A stretch of 64,000 bases of DNA from the NCBI GenBank assembly GCA_003254925.1, contig QANZ01034347.1, positions 62,001 to 126,000 of the forward strand. Reading direction: 5' to 3'. Below, piece by piece: positions 13,301-32,810 of this stretch (its first letter is position 1; each line of letters starts with the position of its first letter). A program made the translations under genes and the position numbers. The notes below the pieces were generated by a model, which saw only the letters and a list, made by a program, of their open reading frames with translations, had not been told where the DNA came from and made no database searches. The stretch comes from Chamaecrista fasciculata. Taxonomy: Eukaryota; Streptophyta; Magnoliopsida; Fabales; Fabaceae.

Positions 13301-14040
13301 ATCAAAACATCGTCACATTTAAAAATCTCCACCATGGGTCCACAATACCCAACGAACACAATAATGACCGTCCGATTCGATTCATAACTCACCCATCCAC
13401 TTTGGACCGCTAGATTTGCCACCACCAAGTTTACTTGTAACCTAAACACATCTCTACTACTATTATTATTTGTAGTAGTATTACCATCATCATGATCAAT
13501 AATCTTCTTCCCACATGGGACTCTAGCCACCACCACATTCAGATCCCGGAATTTCTCCGGCGCCGGCATCGGAATTCTCGGGCATGTCGACGGGGCCCGT
13601 TTAGGATCTTCGTTAATCCACTGAGGGAAAATGTTGTCCCATTTCAGGCTTTCATTAACGTGATCAAAATTGACATGCACTTTCTCTACTTGTGGAGGCA
13701 AATGGTCAAATAAGGTGGCATCATTTTCAGTGTCGATGTTGACAAGACCTATTTTGATGTTGTTGTTTTGGGTGGTGTTTATGTGTTTTGCTATGAAATC
13801 AAACCAAGTAGGTGGTTTTGCGTTTTCTTGTTGGTGAAGGAATAAAGAAGGAAAAATAAAAGAAGTTTTGTGCCTAATTTGGGGCTTGAGTGAGAATACT
13901 ACAGACAGAATGAGAGGGAAGCAGAGAAGAAGGAGACAGATTATGGAAGCTTTTTGCCTTGAAGACGTCATTGATTGGAAGAATTGCTTTTGTTTTTGAA
14001 AAAAGAACAACTTCAATGAGTCGATCTCAAGACGCGACAT
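7383..14040 (-). CDS. GUX: UDP-glucuronate:xylan alpha-glucuronosyltransferase (GT8, GUX/PGSIP type)
   Basis: Golgi type II membrane enzyme family that adds glucuronic acid side chains to xylan. Two coding exons, 14040-13194 and 8341-7383, join in phase (ACA G|GT AAA; TGKEIW) to give 601 residues. A short cytosolic tail precedes a signal anchor at about residues 31-50 (IICLLLLCFPLILSVVF). Exon 1 carries the plant-specific N-terminal region with a GYCGPMVEIFKCDD stretch. Exon 2 is the GT8 domain: DSD metal/nucleotide site at 405-407, NGGDQG at 461-466 and the second metal site HYLGYKPW at 510-517. All expected catalytic motifs are intact. The 4.85-kb intron is mostly transposons, listed separately. 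It resembles the Arabidopsis GUX4/GUX5 (PGSIP4/5) branch, whose activity is less certain than that of GUX1-3; the subgroup call is inference. Confidence 0.94.
8736..10910. mobile_element. Pack-MULE-like element (Mutator superfamily) with captured ACC-synthase fragment
   Basis: A 2175-bp element with long terminal inverted repeats, starting GGGTAAATTGCAGTTTGGTA and ending in the complement. It is flanked by a perfect 9-bp target duplication TTTAAATTA at 8727-8735 and 10911-10919, the Mutator hallmark. Each arm is about 700-800 bp and includes a repeated CAAATTTCTTCAGACCC-type motif, so the arms could fold into a long hairpin. The central 0.6 kb is unrelated to the arms and holds a host gene fragment. 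No transposase is seen, so it is non-autonomous. Confidence 0.9.
9822..10170 (+). pseudogene. ACC-synthase gene fragment carried by the Pack-MULE
   Basis: Translated on the plus strand, the segment reads RRMSSFTLVSSQTQRLL, then in a second frame NRERLRKRYEMMVRGLESAG, IECLKGNAGLFCW and VKLNISPGSSCHC. These are characteristic of the C-terminal third of 1-aminocyclopropane-1-carboxylate synthase, the ethylene-pathway enzyme. The reading frame shifts once, near 9950-9970, and similarity stops abruptly at the element's right arm. The catalytic-lysine region is absent. This is therefore a captured, non-functional fragment rather than an enzyme gene. Confidence 0.85.
11733..12270. repeat. Tandem duplication, copy A (interrupted by a MITE)
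   Basis: Excluding the MITE at 11859-12196, this segment matches copy B at 12457-12640: both run from CCCAAGAAACTGATATA through TTTGTCCTAGTCA to TTCTCTATTAGA and CAATCTTATTT. Copies differ by scattered substitutions, so the duplication is not recent. Confidence 0.8.
11859..12196. mobile_element. Harbinger-like MITE with TAA target duplication
   Basis: A 338-bp AT-rich element with imperfect inverted ends (AAGTTCCTTTGGATAAG against GAGTCCGTTTAGATAG) and TAA at 11856-11858 and 12197-12199. The paralogous copy B at 12457-12640 lacks the element and has one TAA at the site, which confirms the insertion boundaries. Confidence 0.8.
12457..12640. repeat. Tandem duplication, copy B (empty site)
   Basis: Homologous to copy A (11733-12270) but reads GATAAGTGTTAAATAACTCC straight through where copy A has the 338-bp MITE. 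It is a natural empty-site control. Confidence 0.8.
12942..13179. mobile_element. Mutator-like MITE next to the GUX splice donor
   Basis: A 238-bp element with inverted ends of about 39 bp (GAGTAAACTAACAATTTGGT...) and a perfect 9-bp duplication AAAATCTTA at 12933-12941 and 13180-13188. Internal repeats of the TTTAGTCCCTGAAA type fill the middle. The duplication covers intron positions +6 to +14 of GUX, so the donor GTACGT was kept. Confidence 0.88.
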
Positions 14041-14675
14041 TGTGGATTTATATATACTATAAGGTTCTAATTGGGCATTTAGACAATGATACTACTAGAT
14101 ATTCTGATATATGTAGTTGATTCTTATATGGTAAAACATTTTGTTCAGTTTATTGCTTATTTTAATGTTTTTTACATAATTATTATGTCTTCGACCCATC
14201 AGAGGCAATTCTAAATAAGAAGTTACCTTTAGCTTCTAAATATGAAGACTTCTTTTAGTAAAGGTGTAAATAAAAAATCATTACTTTATCAATAATTAAT
14301 CCCTTAATTAAGTACTACTTAAATCCCTATTGATTATGTAATTATTTCCTATCCCGAAAGCAAAACAGAAAACTAGTCAAGTTATTAAATTGGTGAAGAT
14401 TTAGACGATATAAAATAGATTATATTGTAGATTCAACGAATGTAAATCAATTATTCACCTAAAATGCACACAACCAAAATGAATCAGCTAAAGTATAATA
14501 TTACTTAAATATGTTAGATATGAATACAAATAATAAAAAAAATAGGAGAGAAAAAATATATATTAAATTTTCACTATCCATAATTTATTATTCACGTACG
14601 TTAACAAATTTGCTCTCGTACACAATGATTTGATGGAACCAAAGCATTATATTTAAAATCACAAGCATGACTGGC

Positions 14676-14746
14676 TTTGGATCCTCTGCAGTCTTGCATT
14701 GGTGCAGTACTGTAGAGGATGCAGTACTGTAGAGGATCCTCTCTGG
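14676..14746. mobile_element. Short 71-bp insertion with 11-bp direct repeats
   Basis: The exact repeat GCATGACTGGC lies at 14665-14675 and 14747-14757. The insert contains inverted copies of a GGATCCTCTACAGT-like word, also found at the ends of the MITE at 37582-37719. It is probably a remnant of the same family. Confidence 0.55.
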
Positions 14747-14960
14747 GCATGACTGGCCTGCGTTTTAAATTTTAACTATCAAAACAAATTGTATCTCAAT
14801 TATATACTTAACTACGCGGGAAATTGATGAATAGGTGAATTTTGGTTTTGCAATCAATTCTTTCAATCTATATTAATATTCCTAATTTCTTTTATGTGAA
14901 TAACTTATAATAAAAAAATTAATCATTATTCTCCATGATATATATATCCTAATTTAAATC

Positions 14961-15000
<40 letters not shown>
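14961..15000. repeat. (TAA)n microsatellite
   Basis: About 13 perfect TAA/AAT units in the GUX upstream region. Confidence 0.95.
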
Positions 15001-15001
<1 letters not shown>

Positions 15002-15380
15002 TCATCGTATATTTATTTTGAGTTCTACCATACCTAAATAGTAGAAGGCAAAATAATAAAAATATATCAATAATCTAGTCTTTAAAAAATGTGATATTTT
15101 TAATTAATCTTTTATAAGATAAAATCGTAAATTTTGTAGAACTTGGAAGTTCCAAAACCCAACTCAAGATCAAAATATAAATAATAATTATATACATCCA
15201 AAGAAGTATTAAAACATCTTGTGGAAGCTAGTAGCTTGAACATCATTGCTAATACCTCAACTCTTGTCATTACCAAAATTGATTTTCAAACGTCGATCTA
15301 TTCTGCACAAATTTTTAGAACGAACTACACGAAACAGTGAAACTCTACCTACTAGAAATAAAATTATATTTCTATAACTA

Positions 15381-15414
15381 ATCAAAACATCGTCACATTT
15401 AAAAATCTCCACCA
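15381..15414. repeat. 34-bp exact copy of GUX exon 1 sequence
   Basis: Identical over 34 bases, and in the same orientation, to 13301-13334 inside GUX exon 1. The homology ends sharply on both sides, and the copy sits 18 bases before the DUF4283 ORF. It looks like filler DNA copied during break repair or template switching. Confidence 0.85.
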
Positions 15415-15431
15415 AAATAAAACGGCCGTAT

Positions 15432-16295
15432 ATGATGGCGGGAACTGTAGAGAGCTCTGAGGGCGATTTTGCTAGGGTTCATGGGGAGAATGAGATGCGA
15501 TCAAGTGAAGAGGATGATCTGCTGAGTAGGAGTACGAAGAAAGTGAAAGGTTCTGATGCTGATTTCTCTGGTGATTGTACGGGATTGCGGAGCTATGAGG
15601 ATCTGGAGCAATTGCAGGAAGTGGAGATTCCAAGATCGATCTCGTATCGTGAGGCTCTGATTGGTGAGGATGAGATGCAGGAGTCTGATGATGATGATGT
15701 TGATGATGAGGAAGTGAGTTCTGAGGAGGAGAGTTCTGATGAAGAGCGGGAACCTGTGGATGGAGAGTCTGATGAGTTTGCTTCTAAAGGATACAAAGTT
15801 ATTGAGCATCTCAGGGGTAAGCATTCAGTACCTGAATTTGTTTTTTCAAAAAAAGTGGAGAGTAGAATCTGTATTCCGTTTAAGTATGCGTTGGTTGTTA
15901 AATTGTTGGGAAGGATGATTAGTTTGAAGGCTTTGGAAACTAGGTTGAAGGATATGTGGGGAAGGAGAGGTGAATTAACGGTGACTGATATTCCGAATGA
16001 GTATTTTGTTGTGGTCTTTGATTCGAAGGTTGACTTTGAATATGCTTTGGAGGGAGGTCCATGGATGATTTATGATCATTATTTGATGGTTAGATCTTGG
16101 TGTGAGGATTTTAATCCTTGGACTGATTCTGTGGAGAAGGTGATGGTTTGGGTGCGGTTCCCTGAGCTTCCTATTCAATATTATGATGAGTTTGTGTTAA
16201 TGGCTTTGGGTAATAGAGTTGGTAAGGCTATCAGAGTGGATATGACTACTTCTAATTTGAGTAGGTGCAAGTTTGCAAGACTTTGGGTAATATGA
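15432..16295 (+). pseudogene. DUF4283-domain ORF, LINE ORF1-type, truncated at its 3' end
   Basis: An open frame of 287 residues. The N-terminal half is acidic and low in complexity (SDDDDVDDEEVSSEEESSDE). It is followed by the DUF4283 fold: FKYALVVKLLGR, TDIPNEYFVVVFDS, GGPWMIYDHYLMVRSW and MVWVRFPELPIQYYD. In plants this domain is common in ORF1 of L1-type LINEs and in genes derived from them. The usual CCHC zinc knuckle and the reverse transcriptase that should follow are missing. The frame ends just after a 19-20 bp repeat (ATATGACTACTTCTAATTT at 16239 and again about 50 bases later). I read it as a truncated LINE piece; a domesticated gene is less likely. Confidence 0.65.
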
Positions 16296-16819
16296 CTACT
16301 TCTAATTTGGGCCCCAAAATTCAACAAATTTATTCTAAAGAAATTAATAACAACAATTTGATATTTCTATAAAAAATATTACGTAAAATTTTATTTTATT
16401 CAACGTTAGTTATTACCTTCTGTGCAATGAATAATTTTATTCAAACCGATCTTAAACACATGAAGATTAAATTTTATAATTTTATTTTTTTTAGAAAACT
16501 ACATTAAATGTCATCAACTCAGACAGGGACTCAAGCAAGATGGTGATTGGGGTTCGGGAAGGATATTGAATATTTCAAAAGGGGCGAGAATGCTTTCATA
16601 TTTTCATGAAAATAAACGGGCTGACAGGCAAACTATGAAAGAAAGAAAGAAACAAAAAAGTGCTGTCAAATTTTCAAAGGAGATCATTTGCAAAATCTAC
16701 AAAAGTAGGCCTTGAAAAAGCCAACTTGAAAGTGAAGCTGCCAGAGGTTGCTGCATTCAGATGAAGGAGTAAAAGAAATTGACTAAAAACGGCTTGGCTC
16801 GTTTGCAAAATCTTCGTCT
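16296..16819. other. Intergenic, 3' flank of MIRO
   Basis: AT-rich spacer between the DUF4283 remnant and the MIRO stop codon; the part near 16500-16819 is probably MIRO 3' UTR. Nothing else seen. Confidence 0.4.
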
Positions 16820-25266
<8,447 letters not shown>

Positions 25267-25343
25267 CGGTAGTATGAGAAAAACCTAAACACGAAATTTG
25301 AAGCTTGAGTGAGTATGAAATTGCCAAAATGAAGTGATGAAAT

Positions 25344-25545
25344 GAGATTAGAGTGGCGTGAAGAAAAGGCGAACCTTGATAGTGAAAGAAGAGATTAAGT
25401 AGTGGAAGATACTAGAACGAGAGAGAGCAGCAAAAACCCTAGGCCTAGTCGTTGGTGGTGGCTGGTGTTCAGGGCACCGAAGAGAGTCCCTCGCGGTTGA
25501 AGCTGCCACAAAGCTCGTATTACTGTACGGTGGATCCCACCGCTG
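25344..25545 (-). promoter_or_regulatory. MIRO 5' UTR and proximal promoter, duplicated upstream of DRE2
   Basis: This block aligns in the same orientation with 32811-33108. Shared landmarks are: a 37-base run at 25344 and 32811 with one difference; a telo-box AAACCCTA (25434-25441); TTCAGGGCA; and GCTCGTATTACTGT followed by GGATCCCA. On the minus strand the run contains ATCAAG|GTTCGCC, a likely 5'-UTR splice donor kept in both copies. The transcription start is not visible directly. Confidence 0.7.
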
Positions 25546-25559
25546 GTATCGTCTTCAAA

Positions 25560-26695
25560 CACTAAAATTGAACCATGCCTTTGTGCCTCAAAATTTATTA
25601 AGACGCTTTTTTCTATAATTTCCATTATATCTATATTTATATCTATGACTAAATTTCGGAATGGTTGGTCAAAAATATGAATTAAATGGAGCTCAAATGT
25701 GGAAGATTAGTCCTTAGTTCATGGGACTGAGCATATCTTGGGTAACCAAAAAAGATAGTGAATTAAAAAATTAAAAAAGAAAAAAAAAATTACCACTCTC
25801 TCCCCCACTCACTCTCCCCACTTCTTTAACAAAATAAATGAACTAAAAAAATTGCAAAAAATAATTAAAAATTAAAAAATGTCACCATTCTCTCTCTCCA
25901 CTCACTCCTCCCATATGAGGTAATTTCAAATTGATCCTAAATATTTTATTTATTTTAAATGAGTCTTACATATTTTTATAATTTTTCAAATTAGTCTCAA
26001 ACGTTACATGGGCACACCAAGCCTCTAGTGTCTAATATTACAGGAGCCTATAAGCATGTTAAGGGGGTGTTGTTGTGTGGTATGGGTTTGCGTGTTATAA
26101 GCATGTGTAAGGGGTGTTGTTGTGTCGTATGGGTATGCGTGTTCAACATTTGTACGAATATATTTATAAGTTTCAGAATATAAAATAAAGGCAGAAATAT
26201 TGTTAGTATCTTTAATGTATCGGATCATTTTCAGTTATACCCCAACGTTTTTTTATCAATTAAACCTCAAAATTTATTTTGTATTATTTTAAGTTATAAT
26301 TGACAAAAAAAAACTTTGGAGATATAACTGAAAGTGACCAAAAACGTTACAGTTACCAACTGTACTTTTGCCTAAAATCAATTTTTAGTGATTTTAACAT
26401 GCTAAATAATACAAAATAACAACCCATATGACATATATGATGAATAGATATTATAATTATTAAAGTTTTCATCAAAATTTATGAATTTTTAATTATTTGT
26501 ATATAAATATAGTCATGGCGTCATATAACTTTAAGAATTTGACGTGACGGTCTGTCTGTATCCATATTGTGTCCAGTATCTTGTGTCAGTGTCTATACTT
26601 CATAGCCTCTTAACTATCGTCAATAAATATTATACTTTGCAAAATGTAAAATTAACATTGTTAATTAATAATTATGATTAACTTGGTCACTTTTA
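25560..26695. other. Intergenic upstream of MIRO, with a small tandem repeat
   Basis: AT-rich with no gene. Two copies of a roughly 46-bp unit (TATAAGCATGT...GGTGTTGTTGTGT) lie near 26047-26093 and 26095-26140. Confidence 0.5.
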
Positions 26696-27473
26696 GGCCC
26701 AGTTCGTTTGTGTTTTGATTATAATCTGTTCTGATTATAATCATAATAAACATGTTCGTTTACGTTTTTTTTCTAATCAAATTATAATCATGATTTTTTT
26801 TTATAATCAAACACACTCAATTACACTTATACCCCTATATACATACCTAAAATTACCTATACTCTCATTCATTCAATCAAAAATCACAAGGGCAAAATGG
26901 TCATTTCCATAAATATTGGGCCATTTTACAATTACTCATTATTGTGTAGGGCTAAAATGTTATTTTGCCCAAAATATTTAGGGATCAAATTGGCAATTTA
27001 GCCATTCTCGCAATCCCTCGTCTCTGCGTCTTCGTCGTTCTCTCTCTCTCATCTCCGTCGTTCGCTCTCTCTCATCTCCGTCGTTTCTCTCTCACTCTCT
27101 CGTCTCCATCGTTTCTCTCTCTCTCATCTCTGTGTCTCTCTGTCATCAAAGGAACCAAAATTGTTGCTTCTGAAGCTCTTTGGCATTGGTGGAAACAAAT
27201 CCAACACTAACGCGCATAAGAGGATTGGTACCTGATAATAAGCCCCACGTCAAGATTATTAGCAACTAGCAGAAAGAAAAAGCATCAACAGAGGTCAAAC
27301 CAATTACAAAAGTCCTCAGATAACCATAGGAACATATATAAAACTTCAATCAGTCTACAATCTGCAACTTCCTAGCAGAGCATGCAACCTATTTGATGCA
27401 GGAAATTGAAAGATTTTGATTAATATCTGATTCAAAGAGACGAATTGAAAGATTTTAATTAATATCCTCACTG

Positions 27474-27523
<50 letters not shown>

Positions 27524-28051
27524 TGCCAAATTGAAAAAAAAATTCGGGTCCGCGTGCGTGCCTCCATTCTCTCTCATCTGCTGCGAAACGGTGCACCATT
27601 TTCTTCGCTGGTGCACCAAATGTCGGGCACAAATTGTACATTTTAGTCCTTTTGGTGCACCATTACATAGGCCAAAATTCATTCGGTGCACCAAATCAAA
27701 TAATCACCCCCTACTTGCACATGAAAATAATCAAGTTTTTACGCTTTTCAAGACAAACAGTAACATATTTGATTTTTTTTCAAACAACAATCATATCCAA
27801 ACACATTTTGATTATAATAAAATCACACCTTACTTTTTCCAACTTTTTCTTCCATTTATACCCCTATACAATTTATCAATTTCCTTACTTTTTATCCACC
27901 TACCACAATCATTACATACCCATTTTAATAATTTCACACCAAATAATCAACAATCATCCAAACACCACTACAAAAATAATCAACTTTGATTATAATCACA
28001 CTACGATTATAATCAAAACAAATTTTAAAAAAAACGCAAAGGAACTGACCC
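26696..28051. mobile_element. Non-autonomous PIF/Harbinger-like element
   Basis: A 1356-bp segment with inverted ends (GGCCCAGTTCGTTTG against GGGTCAGTTCCTTTG) and TTA on both sides (26693-26695 and 28052-28054). Subterminal GATTATAATC words occur at both ends. The interior is CT-rich at 27040-27140 and has an (AG)n run and the repeated word TGGTGCACCA. No transposase ORF is recognisable. Confidence 0.65.
27477..27519. repeat. (AG)n microsatellite
   Basis: About 21 perfect AG units inside the Harbinger-like element. Confidence 0.95.
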
Positions 28052-28054
28052 TTA

Positions 28055-29231
28055 GTTTTAGTAAGAGAGATCTCATATTCTCATTCATTGTTGTGAATTA
28101 ATACCAACAGATTTTATTTTCTTAATTTTGAATATTAAATGAATGAAATTTTTTTTGGTCATATTGAATGAATGAGTACAGGAGCATTTGGATATTTCTA
28201 ATAAGAAAGGATATTTTGTTTAAATTGGCTCATCACTTTCTTGAAAAAAAATAAAGCACACTTTTTTTAATGACCAAAAACAAAATTTGCATATGTATTT
28301 TTTCCCCTTTTTTTGGGCCAGAACGAGCATACGAGATTGTATGCGAAAGTTAGGATAGAAACGCATCTAGCATGTTAGGGCGATCATTTTATTTCTTTCA
28401 TTTATTTTGAAGCAGCAAATCGAAGCAAGGCCCAAAAATTTTATTTACATCTTTGAATTATGTGAACATCGTTTTGGTCATCAGTTTTCTAAAAAAAAAA
28501 TTGTTTCTCAATCTTTTATTTTTTATTTTTTATTTTTTAATTTTGATATTCAAACTTTTTATTTATTTATTCTATCTAACCTTTAGTCTAGAAATTAACT
28601 CCATCACATTTTAACGGTTAAATATGATGTGAAAACAAATTTTCCACTTAGTACAAATCTGATGATGTGGCATTTCTTAAAAACATTTTTTAAAATTTTC
28701 TCATCTCTCTTTTCCCTCTCTAAAAACCCCTCAGTCCTCCAAAATGTGATAATATTGTTTTTTTTCATATCGAGAGAAGGAGAAATTAGAGGAGGAAGAG
28801 GACGAAGCCCGAAAAGAGAAGAGGGAGAAGAATAAGAGAGAGAAGGGGAGACAAAAGAGTCACTGCTTTTTCCAGTGCTATCGGACGAAGAGAAGAGAAA
28901 TACACTCAAAAGGGAGAGATGAGTGGTGAGAGTTGAGAAGAGAATGTTTGAGAGGAAAAGAGATTAGTAAAAGAAAATATCAAATATAAAGCACCAATAA
29001 ATACTTTTATAATATTATAAAATATAAATTATATATTTTTTGAACAAATATAAATATGTTTCCGTATAACTTAAATTTCATAAGATATACTGTTATCTGG
29101 ATCTCAGCGATAAAGTTCTATCTAAGTCATACAATTCATCTAGCATATCTACTAAAACTGATTATACCTAAACAAAAAGCCCAAGCCTACGCAAGAACCA
29201 TTCCACAGCAACGAAAATATCACAATATTGA
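28055..29231. other. Intergenic, 3' side of DRE2
   Basis: AT-rich at the left, with a purine-rich low-complexity stretch at 28770-28960 on the plus strand. No gene supported; the last 150 bases or so are probably DRE2 3' UTR. Confidence 0.4.
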
Positions 29232-32200
29232 TTATATGTCAGCTGCAAGGAAGTTACCGGACAGGGCTACCTGCATAGAAGTAATGAGGTGAAAGATGAA
29301 GTAAGCATAGAATAGAAAACACACACACACAAGACACCAAGAAGATGAAATGGAGAGAGAGAAGACTTGAATACCTTCTCTCCTAGTTTGAAAGGAGGTA
29401 GACCCTTGTATGGGCAGGTACTGCACCTAAAAGCATCTCCTAGACCACACTGCATAATGACACAAATAGCACAATTATTGACAGAATGCATCTCACAAAA
29501 TTTGTCACAGGGTTTCAAATTAAAATTATCAGAGCATGACCTGAAACATATCTTTTATATTGAACTTGTTATATCAATGTTAAAATTTATGTTATACATT
29601 CTTTTCACCAGATGTTGCAAATCAAATTCACTATCAATGTAAGATAGCATACAAAGACCGCATAACCCCCCCAACAAAAAAAAAACAGCACATACATTGC
29701 CACAAGCTGATTGAGGATTATTAATCTGTTCTGTGGTCAGTTCTAGCTTCAATACTTCCTCTTCAGCTTCAGCCCTCCCACAGGTACAGTTTCTGCAGGC
29801 TTTTCTTGTACTTCCAACTTCACAATCACCTGCTGCACAAGTATATTTACCGAACATAAGGAAGAAAACCAATGAATTGATGACTGAAACTAGAGAAGTA
29901 CTCTTACCAGCTGGAAGTTGTGGTTTCCTTAAATCCTCTTCAGTCAAAAGGGAATCTTCGTCAATCAGATCTGTATCATCATCAATTTGCACTTTGGGCG
30001 AACTCTTCACCACCTTCTTGAGAGCAAATGATGAGCCAATTTTCCACGAAGGCTTTTTAGCTTTAATCTATGTGCAATAAAAACCACATCGAAAGTTAGA
30101 ATCTGTAAGTTTTTTTTTTTTGGCCAAGTTAGAATCTGTAAGTTTATCAGCTCATAAGTAGGAAAAATACCTAAAACTAAATCCATGAACCAATAATCCA
30201 ATACTCCACAGGTCAAAATTTAGGAAGCAAACACTTGTTCAAAAATTATCACCAGAGTGCGTTGAAAAGAAATAAAGGGTAAAATAATAAAAACAAGTGA
30301 AACAAGGAATGCTCGAAGAAAAAGTAAAATCATTATTAATATGGCATTATTTGTTATACAAATAACATAATAGGGAGGATGACAATTTCAAATGCTTATT
30401 CAACTCACCATTCTATGTTTCTGCTCATGTGTAACACAGACAAATATGGGCAAAAAATGAATAAATGAAGAAAAAGAATAACTATGATCAATATAAGATG
30501 GCAACAAAAATAAACTAACCCCAGAGGGCTTGACTGCTGATGGGTCTGAGAACCCTGCCAACAGTAGTTTGTTCTCAAGATCCGATATCATCTGCAAGAC
30601 AAATTGAAAAATAACATATATTACAACTAGCATTAGCCAATATCGAAAATTACTATTTAACCAATTTATTCATCTTCCATATGATTCACTACCCAACCAC
30701 TCAGGTTAGCTAATAAATGGTTCTGTTATCAGAGAAACTAATTTTGCACAGGTTTTAATAGAATCAACCCATTTCCAACTCCAAAATCATTTTATAAACC
30801 ATATTTAGTGGAGTGAGTTTCCAAAAAGGTTATATTAGAATAATGGAAAAGTATTAAAAAATGAAATTGCAACAAATGATTAAAAAGGAGAAAATAATAA
30901 ACATACTATACATATAAGTGGATTAATGGGTAATGGGTCTTAAAGTAACAACTAAAATATTTTAATGGATAATAACCACTTCAAACAAGTCACGCTGATC
31001 CAGAAATAACCAGTCAAATTGATCTAAGCCAAACCCAACATATTTACCAACACCCATAAGATATGAATCCACTCGACCACATTGCAAATAATTATTACCT
31101 TGTCAATAGAACCCACAGCAGATTGAGAAGGCTTGCGAATAAGAGTTTCCCCTCCTGCTTTTAACACTCTAAGGATTTCTTGAACCAGTTGATCAGTAGG
31201 ACAATCAAGTGAATTCCAGATTAAGATGACAGCATCCAAAGAGGAAGATTCCACTGGCAACTTTCCTGTTGTTCCCTAGAAGATTAGACCGTGACAATGG
31301 ATTTCTTAAACTAGACTAAAAGTAAGATAAATAAACACAAAATAGCAGATCTGTACTCACAAGTTTCAAGAGAAACTAAATAAGAAGTCTAGGAAAGTGA
31401 CTTGCAAAAGCACCAAAGCGTAGTAGTTAAAATGCAATTTTCCTAAGCTACTAAGTAACAAAAGATTATGGATAATTCAAATACTATTACATACGGCGAG
31501 GATAAATGCATACCGGATACCCTATTTCATATGGGTAATTTAGGTGGATTTACTTAATCAAATCTAATTCACAACAATTATTTCTTTTCCTACTAGTACT
31601 ACACTCATTGTTGATAACACTTATTTGTTTGAAAAATACCCTATTTCCATTTATGTGAACACTTTAAGCGTTTAGCTAAGACCGACTTGTTTCTAACACT
31701 TGGCTTCCTTCCAGGATATCGTCAGTCTAGGCCTTCACCTAAAAGGCTTTGGGTTAAAATACTTAAACATCAATAAACAGTAGCAATGTTAAGTTGAAAT
31801 GACCGATATATCAGTAATGGAATAAACATGGAAGTTGGAACAGAGAAAGGCTATAACAACCCCGAAGGTTCAATTTATGAAGTGACAAGCATATAAGCCG
31901 TTAAAGGAGAGAGAAAATTACTTAGAGACGATGCACCAGTAATAATTAAAGGATCACAATTGCCAACCCCTCCATTCCCAATATCTCTCATTGCATCATA
32001 CACAGCACGGACAGAAAGAACAGCATCATCGGTACAAGCTAGCACAGCACTATTTGTCTTTGCAGCATCCTTCAATATTCAAAGCTCATACGTTTAGCAT
32101 GTTTGAAAATTTTCAATGGAAAATTTCAACGGATGAATGCATACAAAAATAATGAAAGTATCTGAGACGAGAATATTTTGATCTGTAATTAGAAAATAAC

Positions 32201-32709
32201 TTATAACAGCGACAGAAGAAAAACAAAATCTTAAACCCACAATTCCTCAACCAACCCACCTATTCGCAGAAGGCTAAATCTCAACTCTCAAGTAGCCAAA
32301 GAAAGGTATAGATTCCAGAAGCTATATCCGTGTAAACAGTAAATATTACCCAGCTAGGCGTGATGCACACGACTGAAATAAGTACGACAAATTTAACTTG
32401 AATAACCTAGTGATCGATGATAAAGATATGCAAAACAATACTTGATTTCATTTTATCGAAAACCCAAATTTTATTTAAACGATGATTATTAAAATACAAG
32501 TTCCCGATAAAAAGACAGAACCCAAAAAAAAAAAAAAACAGAGATGACGAGAAAGGCTATGAATTATAAAAGCGAAGTATTCGTCTATAGCCCAGAATGG
32601 CAAAATCTTCATTTAACGTGAAACCCCAGTTGACGAATATGATTGAGGAGAAGTAAAAAAAGGAACAAGGAATAGAGACATAGAGGAGAGAGGATGCAGA
32701 ACGAACCAT
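29232..32709 (-). CDS. DRE2: Anamorsin/DRE2, cytosolic Fe-S cluster assembly factor
   Basis: Electron carrier of the cytosolic iron-sulfur assembly pathway; with the diflavin reductase (TAH18/ATR3) it reduces early CIA factors. Eight coding exons (minus): 32709-32707, 32069-31922, 31265-31099, 30591-30520, 30067-29908, 29829-29696, 29449-29375, 29270-29232; 265 residues. The first coding exon holds only the ATG, directly followed by a GT donor. The protein then reads [18 protein letters not shown], close to the expected start. An N-terminal methyltransferase-like domain precedes a linker ([16 protein letters not shown]). Next come the two cluster motifs C-x8-C-x2-C-x-C ([15 protein letters not shown]) and C-x2-C-x7-C-x2-C ([15 protein letters not shown]), and the C-terminus ends NFLAADI. 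All cysteines are present. Its promoter side is a copy of MIRO's. Confidence 0.95.
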
Positions 32710-32810
32710 TGCGAGCAGAACTTGGTTGAAGCAGAGGCAGAGAAACCTGGAGAGCGATCAAAACTGTAAAGACAATGAGTAAACAGACAGAAAAAGGTGG
32801 TTTTGATATG

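Larger units (their letters stand above)
14041..15380. other. GUX upstream region
   Basis: Promoter side of the GUX gene, very AT-rich. It contains a (TAA)n microsatellite at 14961-15000 and a small insertion at 14676-14746. No further gene is supported. Confidence 0.5.

Noticed and set aside
27531-28101. Overlapping frames of 152 and 155 codons on the plus strand
   Set aside because: Lies within the Harbinger-like element and crosses its end; AT-rich translation rich in Asn, Ile and His, not a gene.
28604-28909. Ser/Pro-rich open frame on the minus strand
   Set aside because: It comes from a purine-rich low-complexity stretch, has no recognisable domain and no splice context.
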